64,000 nt of DNA from positions 354,566,696-354,630,695 of the forward strand of contig NC_057808.1 in NCBI RefSeq assembly GCF_018294505.1. Direction: 5' to 3'. This document shows, piece by piece, positions 59,270 to 64,000 of this stretch; the first letter of the stretch is position 1; each line of letters opens with the position of its first letter. A program made the position numbers and the translations under genes. Under the pieces are notes generated by a model. It had not been told where the DNA came from and searched no databases. It saw nothing but the letters and a program-made list of their open reading frames with translations. The stretch is from Triticum aestivum (lineage: Eukaryota > Streptophyta > Magnoliopsida > Poales > Poaceae).

Positions 59270-59460
59270 GTAAGTTTTCTTTTCAACTATCTGCATATGT
59301 TGACTTACCCAGCAATGTCAAATGAATTATGTAGTGTTTAAGCAACCAGTTGTTATTCCATTTTCTTCCTATATTCCTACCTAATAACTTCTAGTTACCA
59401 ATACACTTTTCTATTGCCCTGTTTTAACTAAATATTCCCTGTACTCCCATTTCTATCAGA

Positions 59461-61354
59461 AAGTGCCGCTGATAAGGAGACTCCGGAGGTGGAGAACGGG
59501 GCTACCAACAAGCGGAGGCGGGGCAAGCTAGAACCGCAAGCAACTCCAGCAGGCCTAGACTTAATCAGCAGCCTCCCCGATGATATGTTGAGAGTCATCA
59601 TCTCCCTCCTCCCAATCAAATATGGGGCGCGGACAATCCTCCTTTCCCGGCGGTGGCGCCCCCTATGGAACTCCAGCCCTCTCAACCTCATCGACACCCA
59701 CGAGCTCTGCCATGGCTATCGCAAAAGCTTGGATGAGTTCTCCAAGATCCTCGGCAGTCACCTTAGCCCAACCAAAGGCCTTAGAATGGGCAATTTCCAT
59801 TCCAACGGCAAGGACCGAGCCAAGCTTGACGACTTGTTCCGATCCCCCGCCCTAGATCAGCTCGAGGAGCTCACTTTTGATGATGGGCATATGCGGTCGC
59901 TGCCAACGTCCGCACTCCGCCTCGTGCCCACGCTGCACGTCGCCAAGTTCAGGAACTACCATTTCCTGCCCCTTAAAGACGCGCCCGCTCTTATTCTACC
60001 ACGACTGAAGCACCTCGAGCTCGTCGCCGTCTGCCTCTCAAAGGGTGACATGGAGTGTCTGCCCCGTGGTTGTACTGCACTCGAATACCTTCGTCTTCAG
60101 GCGATCAATGGGTTGAGTACCTTCCACATCACCTCCATGACTCTCCGGACTATTTATGTGTGTTGCTGGTGCCGTAGGAAGACATCACAAAAGGTGGACC
60201 ACGGTATGGTCATCCAAGACACACCTGCACTTGAGAGATTACTTGTAGTTGATCAAGAAGGTCCAACAAGAATCAATGCCATTTCTGCACCGAAATTGAC
60301 AGTGGTGGGCTACTCGTCTGACAAATACTCCGAACTTGTTATTGGATCCACACCCGTTCAGGTACAACAGCCGCCTTCTACCTCTCCTTCTACAAAGAAA
60401 CATTATTTCTAATTTTGAAGATGTTTGTTCGTCTGTCATTCAGAAAATGATTCCGGCAAGCTTGACCCCGAAACTGCACAGTGAAGGTCTTGGCACTAGA
60501 ATCTATCGGCCCCGATCTGGAGCAAGTTGTTAGTTTCCTGAGATGCTTTCTGTGCCTGGAGAATCTATATATCGAGGTGATGTTCCTTTCCTGTTAAATG
60601 TTAACCATAAGGGAGTTCAATTTGTGACACCTTTTTCTAAGTTTACAATGACAATGTACTACGATTTCTGAAGGTTCTTTTGGAGAATTTTAGTACATAC
60701 ATGCCCCCCCATATTGGTTGCTTGATCCATATGGTTACAATCAATAAGCATTTCTCTTTGGATTCATCTGTACTAGTTTTCTTAGGGAACTTTTCATCCA
60801 CTCCAACCTCTTGTGAAGAAGGCCACATTTTTCCAGAATGTAATCAAATGCCCATGTTAATCATGTCAGATCAAAGATGGCATGTTAGTGCATTTTACAA
60901 ATCCTGCAAACCAAACAGCTAGGCCTGTAGTAATGTTCAAAACTGCATGTAGGCACTAACACGTTTTCTTCTTTTGCAGATAAGATTAGGCCCAGTGGTG
61001 GATAATGTGATACAATATAACAATCACGTCGAATGCCTAGATCTGCATCTCTCAGAAATTACTTTGAACTCCTACTGAGGGACCTTACCGGAGATTATAT
61101 TCGCCAGGTTCTTTGTTCTCAGAGCAAGGGTGCTGAAGGCAATGAGGTTTGCCCTACATTTATTTCGCAAAAATGAATGGTTTGTTGATCAGCGCCGGCG
61201 CCTGCGGCAGAATGGAGTAGGCTCCAAAAATGCTGAATTTCATTTTGGAACTTCAGATGATAGAGTAATCGGAAGTCATCGTATCAACCCCATACATGAC
61301 TTCTCAGTGGCTGACCCCTTTGCAAAAATTGTGAGGTTTCGAAGACAGACTTAG
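59461..61354 (+). pseudogene. F-box/FBD/LRR protein pseudogene captured in CACTA2
   Basis: Exon 1, 59461-60361, follows a TATCAG acceptor and encodes an F-box (DLISSLPDDMLRVIISLLP, ARTILLSRRWRPLW) then a leucine-rich region (LPRLKHLELVAVCLSKGDME). Exon 2, 60444-60576, starts KMIPASLTPKLHS and then shifts frame; the other phase reads VLALESIGPDLEQVVSFL. Exon 3, 60980-61354, is the FBD domain (NHVECLDLHLSEITLNSY, TGA, GTLPEIIFARFFVLRARVLK, ending HDFSVADPFAK). F-box proteins are substrate adaptors of SCF ubiquitin ligases; this copy is broken by the frameshift and TGA. No obvious ATG precedes the F-box in exon 1, so it may depend on an upstream exon. Confidence 0.78.
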
Positions 61355-62207
61355 AAGCGGTGATATTAGTTTGAACCTCTCTGATATCCATGTTTAGCAG
61401 ATCAGCGCGAGCGTTTGCAGCTGATGAGCTGAATTTCATTTCTAATATCAGTTTGAACCTTGTAATATTTGAATTTGAGCCATATAACTCTGGAATTTGA
61501 ACCTTGTAACATTTCGAGATTTTGTGGTACAATCGTTGAAATGGCATCGTATGAGACTCGTATATTGCTAGCACTATTTTGACCTTAATGTGCAATGGTC
61601 TTAGATTTTATTAACCATTCTCGAATCAGTTTAACTTGTCGATCTCATAGCACACGATCTGTATAGCTAACTCGACTGCGATCTTCTACATTATTGCACA
61701 CAGTTGGTTTCTTCCATCGTGTGCACTGTAGAGTGCAGAATTAATTATCGCACTCGAGTGTCCATCATCACCCTTCTATGTAACTTAGACCTCATCACCC
61801 AAGGGTAAACTTATGACCGAAGTCATTCCACACACTTCGTTTTTACAAAGCTTTTTGCCAATAAACGCCCACGATTTGTCCCTCTTCTAGCCGACGCGTG
61901 GCCAAACTAGTCGGGCGGGAAGCTTGCGTGGTAAACAGTGCGGTAGCGCGGGAACATGCTCACCGACGATACATTTGGCGCCTCTTCGAGCCCACGCGTG
62001 CGGTGCGGTGTTGTCAAGCGTGCACTGGAATCCTCCGCTATGAACGTCGTGACAAGAAGTGACGATTACACAGGCCGGCCGACCACCATTTATTACAGTG
62101 GCCATTTAACCGACCCTTGTGTCTCTTCAACCTTTTGATCGCGCCCCACCATTGCAAGAAGCACACCCACCATGAGAAATTCTTAGAGGGTATCATGCGC
62201 GGCTCCA
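61355..62207. other. Non-coding with subterminal-like motifs
   Basis: Contains CATCGTGTGCACTG, ATAGCACACGATC and similar motifs at 61645-61740 resembling CACTA subterminal repeats inside the element. No gene until the exonuclease frame. Confidence 0.45.
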
Positions 62208-62894
62208 ATGGCGCTCCGAGCGGCTGCCGACGACGAGCAACAGTTCACCAGGCGTGCCATGGTGGACACCCACAGAAGGTTCATGGACCTCTCGGTGGTG
62301 TACACCAACGACCCGGTCTGGGTGGAGCACTCCATCCACATCATGGAGTTGTTGCTTGCCGAGGAGAAGTACAAGGTGGTCGGGTTCGACCTCAAGTACA
62401 GCCGCGCTCGTGTCGGGTCTCGTCCCAAGGTCGTCGTCGCCTAGATGTGTGTGCGCCACCACGTCCTCGTCTACCACTACTGCCTGGCCACAAGGCCTTG
62501 CGAGCGTTTCGCCACGTTTGTCAACAGCCCCCACTACATGTTCGCTACGGTGGACATCACCAATGATGTAAAGGCGCTCGAGAATTCAGGCATCGCCTGC
62601 CAGAATCTTGTCGACATCCAGGGCCAATACAAGATCTGGGGCAGCAAGGAGCATGAGAAGGACTCACTGGTTCACCTCGCCGAGGCCATCATCGACCCCT
62701 ACTACAGAGACAGGAAGGATTCGTGCAACAAGGACAATCGTGCCTGGCACTCGGCCTGGATGGAGAAACTCGACAAATCTCACGTCGTGTACGCGGCCAA
62801 GGAGGCGTACATGAGCTACAACATGTACAAGCAGATCCTTGACATGAGGAAGTGCCTCCTTCCCCAAAACGGCCAGGGATCCAGCCGGAAGTAG
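62208..62894 (+). pseudogene. WRN/RNase D-like 3'-5' exonuclease pseudogene, copy B
   Basis: ATG 62208 (MALRAAADDEQQFTRR) opens one frame to TAG 62892-62894 with a single internal TAG at 62442-62444. Exonuclease motif I reads VVGFDLKY, so the Glu of DxE is Lys. After the TAG comes MCVRHHVLVYHYC, then FATVDITNDVKALENSG, the segment NLVDIQGQYKIWG, HLAEAIIDPYYRD and motif III VVYAAKEAYMSYNMY, where the usual Asp is Glu. Two catalytic positions are changed, so activity is unlikely even with readthrough. The paralogue at 24783 has its first TAG at the same alignment position. It is the last cargo gene before the CACTA2 right subterminal block. Confidence 0.68.
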
Positions 62895-63094
62895 AGCAAT
62901 GGCAAGCGTCATCGCAACAATAAGTAGATGATTAGATCCTCGTTTGTCCTACTTTAGTATGCATGTAATTGCTTACTTTGGTGTGTGCAAATGTTATGTG
63001 TGTAGTCACTTGTGTAATTGTATGCTTAATTTGGTTATGCAATGCTATATTTTTAAGTATATATGTTGATGCTCTGTAGACAGAGCGTAGATGG
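62895..63094. other. 3' flank of exonuclease copy B
   Basis: TG-rich 3'-UTR-like sequence (AATTGTATGCTTAATTTGG region). No gene. Confidence 0.4.
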
Positions 63095-63707
63095 TGTGCG
63101 GACAAAGAAAATCACATCGCACACGGACAAAACAATGGAACCCGTCGGTGATGTTGTCATCAATCACTCACAATTGTATACCAGCAATCGTTTGCTCACA
63201 ACACACACGACTTGTTAGCAGTAATCGTCTGTGTTCTTATCGGTCTTCTCACATGTTTCTAATTACAGACCTGTTTGCCTCGTATCACACACATCTTGTT
63301 CATTTGAAAACATTTCTGTTCTCATGTCTCAACGCAAACAATTCATCCGAGTGAACCGCATGTCGTATATCGCACACACCTTTGATCTGGCTGACCGTTT
63401 CTTTTGTGTTGCCTAATCACAAACAGTTCATCCAAGTGAACCGTATGCTGTACATCGCACACACCTTTATCTGGCTGCCCGTTTCTTTTGTTCCTCCTCA
63501 TTGCAAACAGTTAATTGAGCTAAACCGTATGCCCTGCATCGCACACGCAACTAAAATCTGAACCGTGTTTGATGCATCCTCCATCGCAAACGTTTTGCAC
63601 CTTTTTTGACAGTTTTTTACACCACCGTTTGCGATTATGGCATCGCACACAGTTTCGTCGAAGGGTCTCTGATCATAGTGTCGCGTTAGCAGCATCCTGC
63701 AGTAGTG
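63095..63707. repeat. Right subterminal repeats and end of CACTA2
   Basis: Repeated GCAAACAGTTCATCCAAGTG, ATCGCACACACC and CTGGCTGACCGTTTCTTTTG units, ending CAGTAGTG at 63707. Closely similar to 20955-21635, which shows both CACTA elements share this end. Confidence 0.88.
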
Positions 63708-63710
63708 ACT

Positions 63711-63799
63711 GCTTGTCATTTCCTTCTGCTCCTTGTTGGGTTTGACACTCTTACTTATCGAAAGGACTACGATAGATCCCCTATACTTGTGCGTCATCA
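63711..63799 (+). mobile_element. 5' LTR of the outer gypsy element, final part
   Basis: Starts GCTTGTCATTTCC after the ACT duplication and ends CTTGTGCGTCATCA. With 38375-39808 it gives an LTR of about 1.52 kb. Confidence 0.9.
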
Positions 63800-63810
63800 A
63801 GACTCTTTTC

Positions 63811-63828
63811 TGGCGCCGTTGCCGGGGA
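63811..63828 (+). other. Primer binding site of the outer gypsy element
   Basis: TGGCGCCGTTGCCGGGGA lies 11 bases after the LTR end and is the usual primer-site form next to this LTR type. Confidence 0.65.
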
Positions 63829-63905
63829 GTGAAGCGCCTTTGGTAGGTGGAATTTGGTAAGGAAAAAATTATATAGTGTGCTGAAATTTACTGTCACTTA
63901 TTACT

Positions 63906-64000
63906 ATGGAAAATAATCCTTGGAGGGGCTTGTTCGGGGTATCTTCACCCCGACCAGTAGAGCAAAGATTTGCTCCTCAACCTACTGAACCTACTGAAAA
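63906..64000 (+). CDS. gag: Start of gag of the outer gypsy element (partial)
   Basis: ATG 63906 opens MENNPWRGLFGVSSPRPVEQ and stays open to the window edge. It sits about 80 bases after the primer binding site, where gag is expected. Only about 31 codons are visible, so no domain can be shown. Confidence 0.6.
   Translation, partial: MENNPWRGLFGVSSPRPVEQRFAPQPTEPTE

Larger units (their letters stand above)
39809..63707. mobile_element. CACTA2: complete CACTA-type transposon, 23.9 kb
   Basis: Left end CACTGGTGCGCGTCGG, right end ...CTGCAGTAGTG (complement CACTACTGCAGG), both flanked by ACT and lying within one interrupted LTR. Without the nested retrotransposon (48968-58185) it is about 14.7 kb. 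Cargo is a minus-strand B3-like gene, tandem repeats, a zf-XS pseudogene, a plus-strand B3 pseudogene, an F-box/FBD pseudogene and an exonuclease pseudogene. No TNP2-type transposase is visible, though 466 bases are unknown. The termini share only the pattern CACT-x-x-TGC-x-G. Confidence 0.82.

Noticed and set aside
1..64000. tRNA, rRNA and organelle insertions
   Set aside because: I looked for tRNA-like arms and rRNA or plastid gene motifs and saw none; only retrotransposon primer binding sites resemble tRNA ends.

Overview
The window reads as intergenic DNA of a large-genome grass, most likely the wheat tribe (Triticeae). That inference rests on nested LTR retrotransposons, a CACTA transposon of about 24 kb, Stowaway and Tourist-type MITEs, grass-style high-GC coding sequence, and decayed plant gene families (B3, AP2/ERF, F-box/FBD, zf-XS, WRN-like exonuclease). 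I see no clearly intact host gene. Nearly every coding segment belongs to, or travels in, a transposable element, and most carry nonsense codons or frameshifts.

Layout. (1) Bases 1-443 and 14361-14469 are two pieces of one older LTR, split by a Ty3/gypsy element of the Tat lineage (444-14360). That element has 1192-bp LTRs about 98% identical, target duplication CTGGG, a plus-strand gag-pol and a spliced minus-strand extra gene next to the 3' LTR. (2) 14470-21635 is the right part of a CACTA element (CACTA1) holding a decayed minus-strand gene with a GxDPRF motif, 0.5-kb tandem repeats, a two-domain B3-like pseudogene and a subterminal repeat block ending in CAGTAGTG. (3) 21636-38374 is a mosaic of MITEs, a fold-back element, simple repeats, an AP2/ERF pseudogene, a WRN/RNase D-like exonuclease pseudogene, a local duplication and an assembly gap. 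(4) 38375-39808 plus 63711-63799 is one LTR of another gypsy element whose gag begins at 63906. (5) That LTR is split by a second CACTA element (CACTA2, 39809-63707, TSD ACT). CACTA2 carries a minus-strand B3-like gene, several tandem repeat arrays, a zf-XS pseudogene, a plus-strand B3 pseudogene, an F-box/FBD pseudogene and another exonuclease pseudogene. It is itself interrupted by a gypsy element inserted in reverse (48968-58185), which has kept gag-protease and the opposite-strand extra gene but lost reverse transcriptase, RNase H and integrase.

The two CACTA elements are relatives: same right terminus, same kind of subterminal repeats, a shared minus-strand GxDPRF gene and a shared plus-strand B3 gene. 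The main observation is that the downstream part of the B3 gene differs. In CACTA1 the first B3 exons are followed by exons for a second B3-like domain. In CACTA2 they are followed by an F-box/FBD gene whose splice acceptor is in the matching phase, so a B3::F-box chimera is conceivable. This looks like gene capture and exon shuffling inside a CACTA family. All functional statements are by-eye domain recognition; no searches were run.
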